Below are positions 27,997 to 35,739 of a DNA stretch of 64,000 nt, piece after piece. The position numbers and the translations under genes were made by a program. The notes under the pieces were generated by a model that was not told the DNA's origin, did no database searches, and saw only the letters and a list, made by a program, of their open reading frames with translations. The stretch is from Flavobacteriales bacterium. Its GTDB lineage: Bacteria; Bacteroidota; Bacteroidia; Flavobacteriales; Flavobacteriaceae. Location of the stretch: positions 62,001 through 126,000 of the forward strand of contig SGZH01000001.1 of the NCBI GenBank assembly GCA_004214175.1. The letters run 5' to 3'. Position 1 is the first letter of the stretch. Each line of letters starts with the position of its first letter.

Positions 27997-28077
27997 TTAA
28001 TGTTCCTTTACTACAATTGCAATCACCATTAAGACAATAAAACCGATAGTCCAAACTATAATACCACCTACTCCCAT
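27997..28077 (-). CDS. 26-residue single-span membrane microprotein
   Basis: Short reading frame coding for 26 residues: M-G-V-G-G, then a continuous hydrophobic stretch including one Trp (about residues 6-22), ending V-K-E-H. This is a complete membrane helix with a charged C-terminus and fits a type of small membrane subunit. Support: the local sequence is less AT-rich than the flanks, the frame begins with ATG, and a full -7 box stands 24 bases upstream. It resembles in design CydX/CcoS-like accessory peptides, but I cannot name it. Not long enough for ordinary gene finders. Confidence 0.6.
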   Translation of the reverse strand: MGVGGIIVWTIGFIVLMVIAIVVKEH

Positions 28078-28100
28078 AACTTATTTTTTTTAAATTTTAT

Positions 28101-28108
28101 CAAAGGTA
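28101..28108 (-). promoter_or_regulatory. -7 box before the 26-residue microprotein
   Basis: Minus-strand TACCTTTG, a full TAnnTTTG match, 23 bases before the microprotein ATG and downstream of the terminator of the preceding minus-strand gene. This arrangement implies an independent transcript for the microprotein. Confidence 0.55.
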
Positions 28109-28167
28109 CTATAATTCATGTTAAAGATTATGATATAATTATTATATCAAATTATAATATTTATGAT

Positions 28168-28196
28168 AAAAAAAAACACTCTAATTAAAGAGTGTT
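28168..28196 (-). terminator. Rho-independent terminator after the 106-residue protein gene
   Basis: Perfect 8-base stem AACACTCT/AGAGTGTT with a 6-base loop; read on the minus strand it is followed by a run of T (28168-28176). It lies about 100 bases after the stop of the gene at 28296-28616. Confidence 0.85.
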
Positions 28197-28295
28197 AATT
28201 CCAACTTTCAAAACAAACAATTATAATAGTATCTAATAATTAATCTATAAATGACAAGCCCTAGTTTATCTAAAATTATTAACTCCTTGAGTTAA

Positions 28296-28616
28296 TTAAT
28301 ATATTTCAGAAACTGCTTTTTTATTTATAATTTCTTGCATTTCTTCATCACATAATGCAATATGGTAATCGCATTCAATAACCTGTTTTTCGCGAATTAA
28401 ATTAGTAAGTTCGCTACTAGCATTATCTAAATGAATTAATTCCTTTTTTAATTTTTTATAAGATTCAATAGATTCGTTTAAGTGATTTAATAGTTTAGAT
28501 GTGCTCCAATCTTTACGTTCCCTAAGTCTTAAATCTTCATCCATAAATTGTTTTACAGAAGCTATAATTTCATTTTGGGACATTAATTTGTTAAACTCTA
28601 TTGCTGATCTTTTCAT
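28296..28616 (-). CDS. small helical protein of unknown function
   Basis: 106 residues from the ATG giving MKRSAIEFNKLM; a longer upstream reading would begin within 3 bases of, or upstream of, the -7 box and is unlikely. The sequence is charged and rich in Glu, Lys and Leu, with likely coiled-coil helices through about residues 35-75 and no membrane segment or signal peptide. I do not recognise the family. It stands alone with its own promoter and terminator. Confidence 0.7.
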   Translation of the reverse strand: MKRSAIEFNKLMSQNEIIASVKQFMDEDLRLRERKDWSTSKLLNHLNESIESYKKLKKELIHLDNASSELTNLIREKQVIECDYHIALCDEEMQEIINKKAVSEIY

Positions 28617-28637
28617 TTCTATAAATCTATTAAAGCA

Positions 28638-28645
28638 CAAAAGTA
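28638..28645 (-). promoter_or_regulatory. -7 box of the 106-residue protein gene
   Basis: Minus-strand TACTTTTG, full TAnnTTTG match, 21 bases before the chosen ATG; it decides the start of that gene. Confidence 0.55.
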
Positions 28646-28924
28646 TATAAGTTTACTTAATAAAACAAGAAAAAACAAAATTAAATATAGCTGTAAAGCT
28701 GTTAACTAGTGTTTAAATGTAGTTTTTTATCGATAAATGTATTTTAAAACTATATCATTATTCAATAATTATGACGTTTATGTGAATATTTTTAAGACTT
28801 AGAAACTCTTTTATTGTGCTAATTGTACATCCATTTTATAAGTATCAACTATGTATCAATAGTTTATTTTTTTTTATTTATTATTGTAAAATAAATATTA
28901 ATTAAAAATTTAAATACTTAAATT

Positions 28925-29617
28925 ATGAATAAATTATTTAAAATATTGATAGCACTACTAGTTGTATTTTTAGCAACAGAAAAATTAAGTGCACAAAAGT
29001 TAAAAGTTTTCAATAGCTCAATAACTAAGAAAATTGGTCCTAAAAAAGTTGCGGTACCCTATACCGATGTTACCTCTTATATGGGCTATGCATCTCCTGG
29101 AACAGAAGATGAAATAAAAGACGGAAAAAAATTCTATTACATTTATCTTTGGATTCCTGTAGTAGTTCCAGAAATTGGGGTTAGAATGATCTCGCCAGCT
29201 GCTTCAATTAAAGCTAAAAATATCGTGCAATCCTCAGAATATACTGAGAATAGTGATTCTAAGGATTATTTTGATACTTACATAACTTTAGAAAGGTCCA
29301 ATATATTTACTAAACAAGAAATAAGTGAGGAAGGAGTCGCAAATGCTTCTTGGAATACATTAGCCCGAAACGATGATAGTAGTGAAATGCCAAAAAATCC
29401 AGGAGGAAGAAGTTATAATTCTTTATTGCGATATGAGAGTAATTTAAATGATCCACTGGGATCTCTTACAGTAGGGTTATATCGAATTGGTTTTACAACT
29501 TATAAAACAGGAGAGGTTAGTGGTACGTTTTTAGCACAGGTTGCATCTTCTGTAAAATTACCAGGTGTTGGAGTAGCAAAAACTATTAGTACCTTATTGG
29601 AGCAAATAAATGATTAG
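28925..29617 (+). CDS. secreted LipL32-like protein
   Basis: 230 residues with a Sec signal peptide (about 1-24, ending KLSAQ) and no lipobox cysteine. The mature part strongly resembles LipL32, the main surface lipoprotein of pathogenic Leptospira: YYIYLWIPVVVPEIGVRMIS at 71-90, YFDTYITLER at 115-124, YNSLLR at 164-169 and GLYRIGFTTYKTGEVSG at 184-200 all have direct counterparts there (from memory). D117, T118, D150/D151 and Y164 occupy the places of the LipL32 calcium ligands with nearly the same spacing. Likely exported and possibly surface-exposed; binding partners unknown. It stands alone between a 284-base gap and the tRNA cluster. Confidence 0.85.
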   Translation: MNKLFKILIALLVVFLATEKLSAQKLKVFNSSITKKIGPKKVAVPYTDVTSYMGYASPGTEDEIKDGKKFYYIYLWIPVVVPEIGVRMISPAASIKAKNIVQSSEYTENSDSKDYFDTYITLERSNIFTKQEISEEGVANASWNTLARNDDSSEMPKNPGGRSYNSLLRYESNLNDPLGSLTVGLYRIGFTTYKTGEVSGTFLAQVASSVKLPGVGVAKTISTLLEQIND

Positions 29618-29855
29618 CTAGTCGTTATTGAAAAAATTAACCATATATACCAATATTTGAATGGGTGGTTTCTCTTTTATCAAAAGTCGTCTAGGAAGAT
29701 TATAAAATGCTTATAATATGGTTTTCTTGTGTTTGCTTCATTTAGCGTCATAGAGATTTTCTTGTTTACAAGTCAAATTTAAACTACTTTATATTGTTAT
29801 ACAACTTATATTTTATTTAGATTGAATAGACTTTAAAGGATATGGGATTTTAACG
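29618..29855. other. AT-rich spacer between the LipL32-like gene and tRNA-Arg
   Basis: No credible gene on either strand, and I saw no att-like repeat of the tRNA-Arg 3' end, insertion-sequence end or other mobile-element sign. Confidence 0.5.
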
Positions 29856-29885
29856 TAAAAACCCCTCGTAGCGATACGAAGGGTT
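29856..29885 (-). terminator. terminator of tRNA-Arg
   Basis: Stem ACCCCTCGTA/TACGAAGGGT with one mismatch and a 4-base loop; on the minus strand it is followed by a short T run. It lies 4 bases after the 3' end of tRNA-Arg. Confidence 0.75.
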
Positions 29886-29889
29886 GATG

Positions 29890-29963
29890 TGAGCCCGATA
29901 GGATTCGAACCTATGACCGCCTCCTTAGAAGGGAGGTGCTCTATCCAGCTGAGCTACGAGCCC
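29890..29963 (-). tRNA. tRNA-Arg (anticodon TCT)
   Basis: Minus strand begins GGGCTCGTAGCTCAG and ends in a CGGGCTC acceptor strand; the T arm is ATAGG-TTCGAAT-CCTAT. The anticodon loop CTTCTAA gives TCT, reading AGA. Two G-U pairs occur in the acceptor stem. CCA is not fully encoded. Length 74. Confidence 0.95.
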
Positions 29964-30130
29964 ATTTTAACTTACAAAATGGTTTCTTTTGCGGCTGCGA
30001 ATATACAAATTATATTAAAAAAGGTTCGATTTTTAAATTAAATATTTACCTTAATACTAAGCAAAATAACTTCAAAAAACTAACTAAATTTAACATTCTA
30101 ATTGGACTTTTTAATTCTTTCAGTCAAATA

Positions 30131-30161
30131 AAAAAAGCCTAATTATTCAATTAGGCTTTTT
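30131..30161 (-). terminator. bidirectional-looking terminator after tRNA-Pro
   Basis: Stem AGCCTAAT/ATTAGGCT with a 6-base loop, an A run on the left and T run on the right. On the minus strand it ends the tRNA-Ser/tRNA-Pro transcript, 3 bases after tRNA-Pro. Confidence 0.85.
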
Positions 30162-30163
30162 GG

Positions 30164-30238
30164 TCGGGGTGGCAGGATTCGAACCTGCGGCCTCCACGTC
30201 CCAAACGTGGCGCGATAACCGGGCTACGCTACACCCCG
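30164..30238 (-). tRNA. tRNA-Pro (anticodon TGG)
   Basis: Minus strand begins CGGGGTGTAGCGTAGCCC; anticodon stem-loop CCACG-TTTGGGA-CGTGG gives TGG; T arm GCAGG-TTCGAAT-CCTGC; acceptor CGGGGTG pairs with CACCCCG. It lies 38 bases downstream of tRNA-Ser and is probably in the same transcript. Confidence 0.95.
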
Positions 30239-30276
30239 AATAGGTTATCTAGAAATTTAATTCTATTTTTTTGATG

Positions 30277-30363
30277 CGGAGAGGAAGGGATTCGAACCCC
30301 CGGTACCCGTTAGAGTACAACTCCTTAGCAGGGAGCCCCGATCGACCACTCTGGCACCTCTCC
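30277..30363 (-). tRNA. tRNA-Ser (anticodon GCT)
   Basis: Minus strand begins GGAGAGGTGCCAGAGTGG and ends CCTCTCCG. The anticodon loop CTGCTAA gives GCT (AGC/AGT). The long variable arm typical of serine tRNA is present, giving a length of 87. First gene of the tRNA transcript. Confidence 0.95.
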
Positions 30364-30397
30364 ATTTATGATGAATAAACACCTTAAATTGCGGATG

Positions 30398-30429
30398 CAA
30401 ATCTACTTTAACATTTGTAATAACGCAAA
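30398..30429 (-). promoter_or_regulatory. full promoter of the tRNA-Ser/tRNA-Pro transcript
   Basis: On the minus strand: TTTG (30426-30429), 20-base spacer, TAGATTTG (30398-30405), that is, both the -33 and -7 elements of the Bacteroidota promoter. It ends 35 bases before tRNA-Ser. This is the most complete promoter I found in the window. Confidence 0.7.
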
Positions 30430-30472
30430 CAAAAAGGATGCTTTTTTTTATAATTCTCTAGGAAGTTTGGTT

Positions 30473-31639
30473 TCAAGCTTTTGTACAACAGATTATAATT
30501 TTATTATTGTTTAAATCTGTTGTAAAAAATAAATATAAATTTCCACCATCAGCAATTTTCATTTTATTTCTTAAAGAGGCAACACTTTCAGGAAAATTTC
30601 GAGTACTTAGATTGGCTTTTTTTATAGCTTTTAATTCCTTTAAATCTTTTTTGCTAAATTTTAATATACGTGTTATTAAAAAACGCCTTCCGGGAAAGTC
30701 TTTTAATACTTTAGATGTGTATAAATGACTGTTTTGATGTAATTTGTTAATTGAATAACGTTCTGAAACTAGATTAAAAGCGCCACTTTTCATAATGGCA
30801 GCATTAGGCTCATATAAGTATTTTTCTGGTAATGAAAATATTGGTGTGCAAATATCTCCTAAACGATAATTAAATTTTTGTGATGTTTGCTTACCAATAT
30901 TAATTGTTTTAATTTTTATAACTTCATTATAACCTTTTTGAAGTAACCATAACACCTCTTTTACATCATTATTAACAGCTACAATATGAATTTGTGATAC
31001 CATTTTAAGTTCTTTGATTCCTTGAGTGATATCCAACATCGGAGAGGTCTTTATCATAATTTGTTCCGTACTTGTAAAGAGTTTATTAATTTCTTTAGGA
31101 ATATTGGGCTCACAATCGATCAAACGGTAAACTCTTCCCTTATGTTCATGACGTCGGGAAGGATCAATATAGATCAAATCATAAGAATGTTTTGTGATTT
31201 CATTTAAACCATTATTGGCTATACATGTAATATTTGAACTTTTAAGTTGTTTAAAATTATGTGCTGCAATAGCAGATAAACATTTATCCTTTTCACAATG
31301 AATGACCGCAGTAAAATATTTTGAAAAATAATAGCTATCGACTCCAAATCCACCAGTTATATCAGCTATAGTCTTTCCTTTTACAAGAGTTGATTTATAT
31401 TTTGCAGTAATTTCTGAGGAAGTTTGTTCTAAATTTAGTTTTGGTGGATAATAAATAGCCTCACTTTGGAACCAAGTGGGTAATTTGTGTGATACTTTAT
31501 TCCTATTTTCAATCTGTTGTAAAAGCTCTTTAATTTTTATAGAAGGAAAGGGACTTCCAGAAAAAGCAAGTTCTGAAATACTTTTACTGTAATTAATTAT
31601 AAATTTTTGAACCTCAGTTGCTAATATGTCTTTATTGAT
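30473..31639 (-). CDS. class I SAM-dependent methyltransferase with THUMP-like C-terminal domain
   Basis: About 388 residues if translation begins at ATC (product I/M-N-K-D-I-L-A). The reading frame is open from an in-frame stop at 31661-31663 and contains no ATG, GTG or TTG until a TTG at 31177, deep inside the domain. Upstream of that TTG are clear family segments: KLPTWFQSEAIYYPPKLNLE, EQTSSEITAKYK and the SAM motif DITGGFGVDSYYFS; after it come YIDPSRRHEHKGR and the THUMP-like domain. So the true protein is the long form. Predicted RNA methyltransferase, target unknown. It is last in the tsaD operon, directly after the AI-2E-family gene. Confidence 0.85.
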   Translation of the reverse strand: MNKDILATEVQKFIINYSKSISELAFSGSPFPSIKIKELLQQIENRNKVSHKLPTWFQSEAIYYPPKLNLEQTSSEITAKYKSTLVKGKTIADITGGFGVDSYYFSKYFTAVIHCEKDKCLSAIAAHNFKQLKSSNITCIANNGLNEITKHSYDLIYIDPSRRHEHKGRVYRLIDCEPNIPKEINKLFTSTEQIMIKTSPMLDITQGIKELKMVSQIHIVAVNNDVKEVLWLLQKGYNEVIKIKTINIGKQTSQKFNYRLGDICTPIFSLPEKYLYEPNAAIMKSGAFNLVSERYSINKLHQNSHLYTSKVLKDFPGRRFLITRILKFSKKDLKELKAIKKANLSTRNFPESVASLRNKMKIADGGNLYLFFTTDLNNNKIIICCTKA

Positions 31640-31646
31640 ACAAATA

Positions 31647-32735
31647 CTATATGCCTTTAGTTAATTTTTGAACAATTTGATTATCAGATAAAAATTCCTT
31701 TAAAATAACTTTTATAACGGTATAAACAGGGATTGCTAAAATTAAACCAATAACTCCAAAGAGTATTCCTGCTATCATAATGACAAGGAAAATTTCAAGT
31801 GGATGGGATTTAACACTTTTTGAGAATATATAAGGTTGACTAATAAAATTATCAACAAACTGACCAATTATAAATCCAATCAAAACATATATAGTTTTTG
31901 GTAAGATGACCGTTTGAAAATCACTTCCAATAAAACTAGTCATCGTAAGAAGGGTCATTAAAAAGGCACTAATAACTGGGCCGATGTAAGGTATTAAGTT
32001 TAATAATGCACATAAAAATGCAATGACAATAGGGTTATGAACTCCAAAAATAAGCAAGACGATAGTATAAATGATAAAAAGTATTGTAATCTGTAAAATG
32101 AGCCCAACAAAGTATCTAGAAAGAAGATCTTTAATTTTATTCATTGATCTTTTTGTTCCTTCAACATTTCGGTCTGTTACAAATGTTAAAACTCCATGCT
32201 GCAATAATTTGCTGTCTTTTAAAAGGAAAAAAGATATAAATACAATAGAAAAAAGAGCGATACTAAAACTTCCAAACCCACTTATAATAGAATTTAAAAA
32301 ATTGGGGATTACACTATAATCAATTTTTGAAAAAATACTATTTTTTGTGAATGATTGTGCTAAATCAATATCTTTATTAGATAAATAACTAATAATTTTT
32401 TGGTTTAAGCTCTCCATACTGGTTTGTAATTCTGTAATATTGAGTAAAGACAGATTATGGCTCTGTTCAATTACCAGTGGGATAAACAAGCTTACAAGAC
32501 ATGTTAGTAGGCCCATTAAGGCAACTATGGTTAAAATAACCGCTAGTGTATCGTTAAACTTCAATTTTTTGTTTAAAAAATTAACGATGGGCAATCCTAT
32601 TAATGAAATAGTAGCGGCAACTAAAATATAAACGATAATAGTCTGTATCTTAAATAAAAATAATAATAATAATGAAGCGCCAATTACATAAAAAATCGCT
32701 TTTAATATTCCTTTAGTAATGTCGTTTGATGTCAT
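31647..32735 (-). CDS. AI-2E family transporter (membrane permease)
   Basis: 362-residue polytopic membrane protein of the AI-2E/TqsA/PerM family, with about eight hydrophobic segments arranged as three N-terminal helices, a soluble stretch at about 75-145 and a C-terminal bundle containing the family region NLIPYIGPVISAF. Family members export autoinducer-2 or act as Na+/H+ antiporters; the substrate here cannot be told. It is 5 bases downstream of the TrmH-family gene in the tsaD operon. Confidence 0.88.
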   Translation of the reverse strand: MTSNDITKGILKAIFYVIGASLLLLFLFKIQTIIVYILVAATISLIGLPIVNFLNKKLKFNDTLAVILTIVALMGLLTCLVSLFIPLVIEQSHNLSLLNITELQTSMESLNQKIISYLSNKDIDLAQSFTKNSIFSKIDYSVIPNFLNSIISGFGSFSIALFSIVFISFFLLKDSKLLQHGVLTFVTDRNVEGTKRSMNKIKDLLSRYFVGLILQITILFIIYTIVLLIFGVHNPIVIAFLCALLNLIPYIGPVISAFLMTLLTMTSFIGSDFQTVILPKTIYVLIGFIIGQFVDNFISQPYIFSKSVKSHPLEIFLVIMIAGILFGVIGLILAIPVYTVIKVILKEFLSDNQIVQKLTKGI

Positions 32736-32739
32736 TTTT

Positions 32740-33252
32740 TTAAATATAAAACTTATGAATAATAGTATTTAATGCGATGGATGTAGCTTGGGCTACATTC
32801 ATACTGCTGTTAGTTCCATACATTTGGATGTGCGTACAAATATCGCTAAATTTTAAAACATTCTCTGATATACCTTCTTGTTCATTTCCAATAACAACTG
32901 CAATTTTATGAAAAGTATTCAATTTTAAGGAGTGAATAGGTTGGCTTGAATTGGTAATTTCTAATGAAACAATGGTATAACCGTTTTTTTTTAAATCTTT
33001 AACTTTATCTAAGGTATTCGCTTCTATCGCAAATGGTACATTATCTTGAGTATTCCTAGCTGTTTTTTTTAATCTAGCCGAACCAAAATTTATAATTGAA
33101 TTACAGAAATAAATTTTTTCAATTCCAAAAGCTTCACTAACTCTAAATAAGGAACCTATGTTAGCAGGGCTTTGTAGACCGTCTGCAACTAAAGTCAATG
33201 GAAATTTTCTTTGTAAATATTGAGATTCCATATGCGATAATTGCTTATTCAT
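32740..33252 (-). CDS. TrmH (SpoU) family RNA methyltransferase
   Basis: 170-residue SPOUT-class 2'-O-methyltransferase without an N-terminal substrate-binding domain. The three family motifs are present: ADGLQSPANIGSLFRVSEAFG near 24-44, VVIGNEQEGIS near 119-129 and SMNVAQATSIALN near 149-161. Likely modifies tRNA or rRNA ribose; exact site unknown. It overlaps the upstream DUF4159 gene by one base. Confidence 0.9.
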   Translation of the reverse strand: MNKQLSHMESQYLQRKFPLTLVADGLQSPANIGSLFRVSEAFGIEKIYFCNSIINFGSARLKKTARNTQDNVPFAIEANTLDKVKDLKKNGYTIVSLEITNSSQPIHSLKLNTFHKIAVVIGNEQEGISENVLKFSDICTHIQMYGTNSSMNVAQATSIALNTIIHKFYI

Positions 33253-33896
33253 TAATTTAAAAATGCATAGTTGATAATATTAGCTCCCATTTGTAGGGCT
33301 TTTAGTCTTATTTCTTGAGGATCATTATGAATTTCTGAGTTTTCCCAACCATCTCCCAAATCACTTTCGTAAGTGTAAAGTAGAACAATTCTTTCTTCAA
33401 CATAAATTGCAAAAGCTTGAGGTCTATTTCTATTATGTTCGTGAATTTTTGGAAGTCCCAATGGGAAACGATAAGGTTTATTAAATAGCTGATGGTCTTT
33501 GGGAAGTTCCTCTAATTTTTTATTAGGAAATACTTTTATAAGTTCTTTCCTAAGATACTGATCCATCCCATAATTATCATCGATATGTAAAAACCCTCCA
33601 CTAAGTAAATAGTCTCTTAAATTTTTAGCAGCCTCATCGCTAAAATATACATTTCCATGTCCAGTCATATGGACAAAAGGGTAGTCAAACAATTCCGTAC
33701 TGTTAGGGCTTACAACTTTCGGTTTTTTATTGATAGTAGTGTTAATATTATCATTGCAAAATTTAATTAAGTTAGGCAATGCTGTTGGATTTGCATACCA
33801 GTCTCCTCCGCCTTGATACTGAATTACAGCAATATCTTGTGAGAATAACCTACTGGTTATAAAAAACGTTAAAATAAATATTGTTTTGTAATGCAT
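33252..33896 (-). CDS. DUF4159 family secreted protein
   Basis: 214 residues with a Sec signal peptide (about 1-19, ending SRLFSQ). The domain contains HMTGHGNVYFS, FLHIDDNYG and GLPKIHEHNR motifs; DUF4159 resembles glutamine-amidotransferase-like folds but catalytic activity is not established. It is the one exported product in an operon of RNA-modification genes, a placement I recall from other flavobacteria. Confidence 0.85.
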   Translation of the reverse strand: MHYKTIFILTFFITSRLFSQDIAVIQYQGGGDWYANPTALPNLIKFCNDNINTTINKKPKVVSPNSTELFDYPFVHMTGHGNVYFSDEAAKNLRDYLLSGGFLHIDDNYGMDQYLRKELIKVFPNKKLEELPKDHQLFNKPYRFPLGLPKIHEHNRNRPQAFAIYVEERIVLLYTYESDLGDGWENSEIHNDPQEIRLKALQMGANIINYAFLN

Positions 33897-33953
33897 AGAG
33901 TTTCAAAAATACAACTTATATAGAAGTTTCATTTACATTTATTTGGACAAAAT

Positions 33954-34664
33954 TTATTCATTTATAAATGAGACACTATGGCAAGCAATTACTGCAGCAG
34001 TTTCAGTTCGAAATCTGCTTTTACCTAAGCTAACGGAAGTAAAGCCTGCACCAAGTGATTGATTAATTTCATCAATAGAAAAGTCACCTTCTGGGCCAAT
34101 GAGTATAGTAGTGTGTCCTCCTTTTTTTAAAACACTTTTAAGTGTTTTTTTATTAGTTTCTTCACAATGAGCTATAAATTTCTGTTTGGTATTATTTTCT
34201 TGCAATATCAAAAAGTCTTTAAATTTTAATGCTTTATTTAATTTAGGTAAATAGGACTTTAGCGATTGTTTCATAGCATTTTGAATTTTTTTTTCAAAGC
34301 GTGCTAAATTTATAATTTTTCGCTCACTATGATCACAAATAATAGGGGTAATTTCTGTGATTCCTATTTCTGTAGCTTTTTCTAAAAACCACTCATAGCG
34401 ATCATTTAGTTTTGTTGGAGCAACTGCTACATGTAACTCATAGGGTAATGGATCTACAGATTGTAAATTAATTACTTTACCAATACATTTTTTTGGATTG
34501 GATGCTAAAATAAGTATTTTAAAAAATACACCTTTACCATTAGTAAGGTTCAATAAATCCCCTTCAGATTTCCTTAAAACTTTGACAATATGATTGCTTT
34601 CGCTTTTATCGAAAACAAATTCTTTTGTATTGGAATCTAGGGATGGATTAAAGAACAGTTGCAT
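33954..34664 (-). CDS. rsmE: 16S rRNA (uracil(1498)-N3)-methyltransferase RsmE
   Basis: 236-residue SPOUT methyltransferase acting on U1498 of 16S rRNA. An N-terminal PUA-like domain (about 1-65) is followed by the SPOUT domain with the KATEIGITEI segment, ILIGPEGDFS, and LGKSRFRTETA near the C-terminus, the SAM-binding knot. It follows tsaD by 4 bases in the same operon. Confidence 0.95.
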   Translation of the reverse strand: MQLFFNPSLDSNTKEFVFDKSESNHIVKVLRKSEGDLLNLTNGKGVFFKILILASNPKKCIGKVINLQSVDPLPYELHVAVAPTKLNDRYEWFLEKATEIGITEITPIICDHSERKIINLARFEKKIQNAMKQSLKSYLPKLNKALKFKDFLILQENNTKQKFIAHCEETNKKTLKSVLKKGGHTTILIGPEGDFSIDEINQSLGAGFTSVSLGKSRFRTETAAVIACHSVSFINE

Positions 34665-34668
34665 AAAT

Positions 34669-35691
34669 TTAATATTTCATTCTAGCTTTTGCTACTACAT
34701 CGTTACTTGCAAATAGTTGTTGTTGGTATTTTAATTCACCGACAATAGCAATCATTGCAGCATTGTCAGTACAATATTCAAGTTTAGGAATATGCACTTT
34801 CCAACCCAAAGAAGTTTCGGTGTCTTGCAAGGCTTTTCGAATTCCAGAATTAGCTGAAACACCACCACCAATTGCAATTGTTTGAATATTAGTCGCTTTA
34901 ACAGCATTCTTTATTTTATCCATCAAATAATCGACAATGGTAAATTGTAAACTTGCGCAAATATCATATAAGTTTTCTTTAACAAAATCAGGATTGTCTT
35001 TAGACATTTTTTCTATAAAATACAAAACAGCTGTTTTTAATCCACTAAAACTAAAATCTAAAGGACCTACTTTTGGTTTTGGAAAAATAAAAGCATTCTT
35101 ATTTCCTAAACTGGCATATTGATCAATTAAAGGACCTCCAGGATAGGGCAGACCTAAAAGTTTTGCGCTTTTATCAAAGGCTTCTCCAACTGCATCATCT
35201 AAAGTTTGCCCAATTACTTTCATCTGAAAATAATCGGTCACTTTTACGATTTGTGTATGTCCACCGCTAATGGTTATTGCCAAAAAAGGAAAACTAGGAA
35301 TAGATTGCTGATCAGTTTTTATAAAATGTGCTAAAATATGGGCTTGCATATGATTTACTTCGATCAGTGGAACCTCTAAACCCATCGCTAATGATTTAGC
35401 AAAAGAAGTTCCAACGAGTAATGAACCCATTAATCCAGGACCTCTTGTAAAGGCTATGGCATTTAATTGTTTTTTGTCGATATTTGCTTTTTGTAAGGCA
35501 AGTTGAACGACCGGTACGATATTTTGTTGATGTGCTCTTGACGCAAGTTCAGGAACAACACCACCGTATTCTTTATGAATGCTTTGTGTAGCGACAACAT
35601 TAGATAATATACTACCATTTTTTATTACAGCTGCAGCAGTATCATCACAAGAAGATTCGATACCTAAAATGTATGTGTGTTTTGGTGTCAA
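34669..35691 (-). CDS. tsaD: tRNA N6-threonylcarbamoyladenosine transferase subunit TsaD
   Basis: Transfers the threonylcarbamoyl group to A37 of ANN-decoding tRNAs, together with TsaB and TsaE. 340 residues; metal-binding H114 and H118 are in NHMQAHILAH, and the ILGIESSCDDT and FTRGPGLMGSLLVG motifs are intact. The start is TTG (product MTPKHTYILGIESS); no ATG fits. It leads the six-gene minus-strand operon and is divergent from tamB with only about 50 bases between their likely starts. Confidence 0.96.
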   Translation of the reverse strand: MTPKHTYILGIESSCDDTAAAVIKNGSILSNVVATQSIHKEYGGVVPELASRAHQQNIVPVVQLALQKANIDKKQLNAIAFTRGPGLMGSLLVGTSFAKSLAMGLEVPLIEVNHMQAHILAHFIKTDQQSIPSFPFLAITISGGHTQIVKVTDYFQMKVIGQTLDDAVGEAFDKSAKLLGLPYPGGPLIDQYASLGNKNAFIFPKPKVGPLDFSFSGLKTAVLYFIEKMSKDNPDFVKENLYDICASLQFTIVDYLMDKIKNAVKATNIQTIAIGGGVSANSGIRKALQDTETSLGWKVHIPKLEYCTDNAAMIAIVGELKYQQQLFASNDVVAKARMKY

Positions 35692-35739
35692 TTTTAAAAA
35701 GGCATATTTATTGTTTGTAAAAATAAAACATTAAGACGT

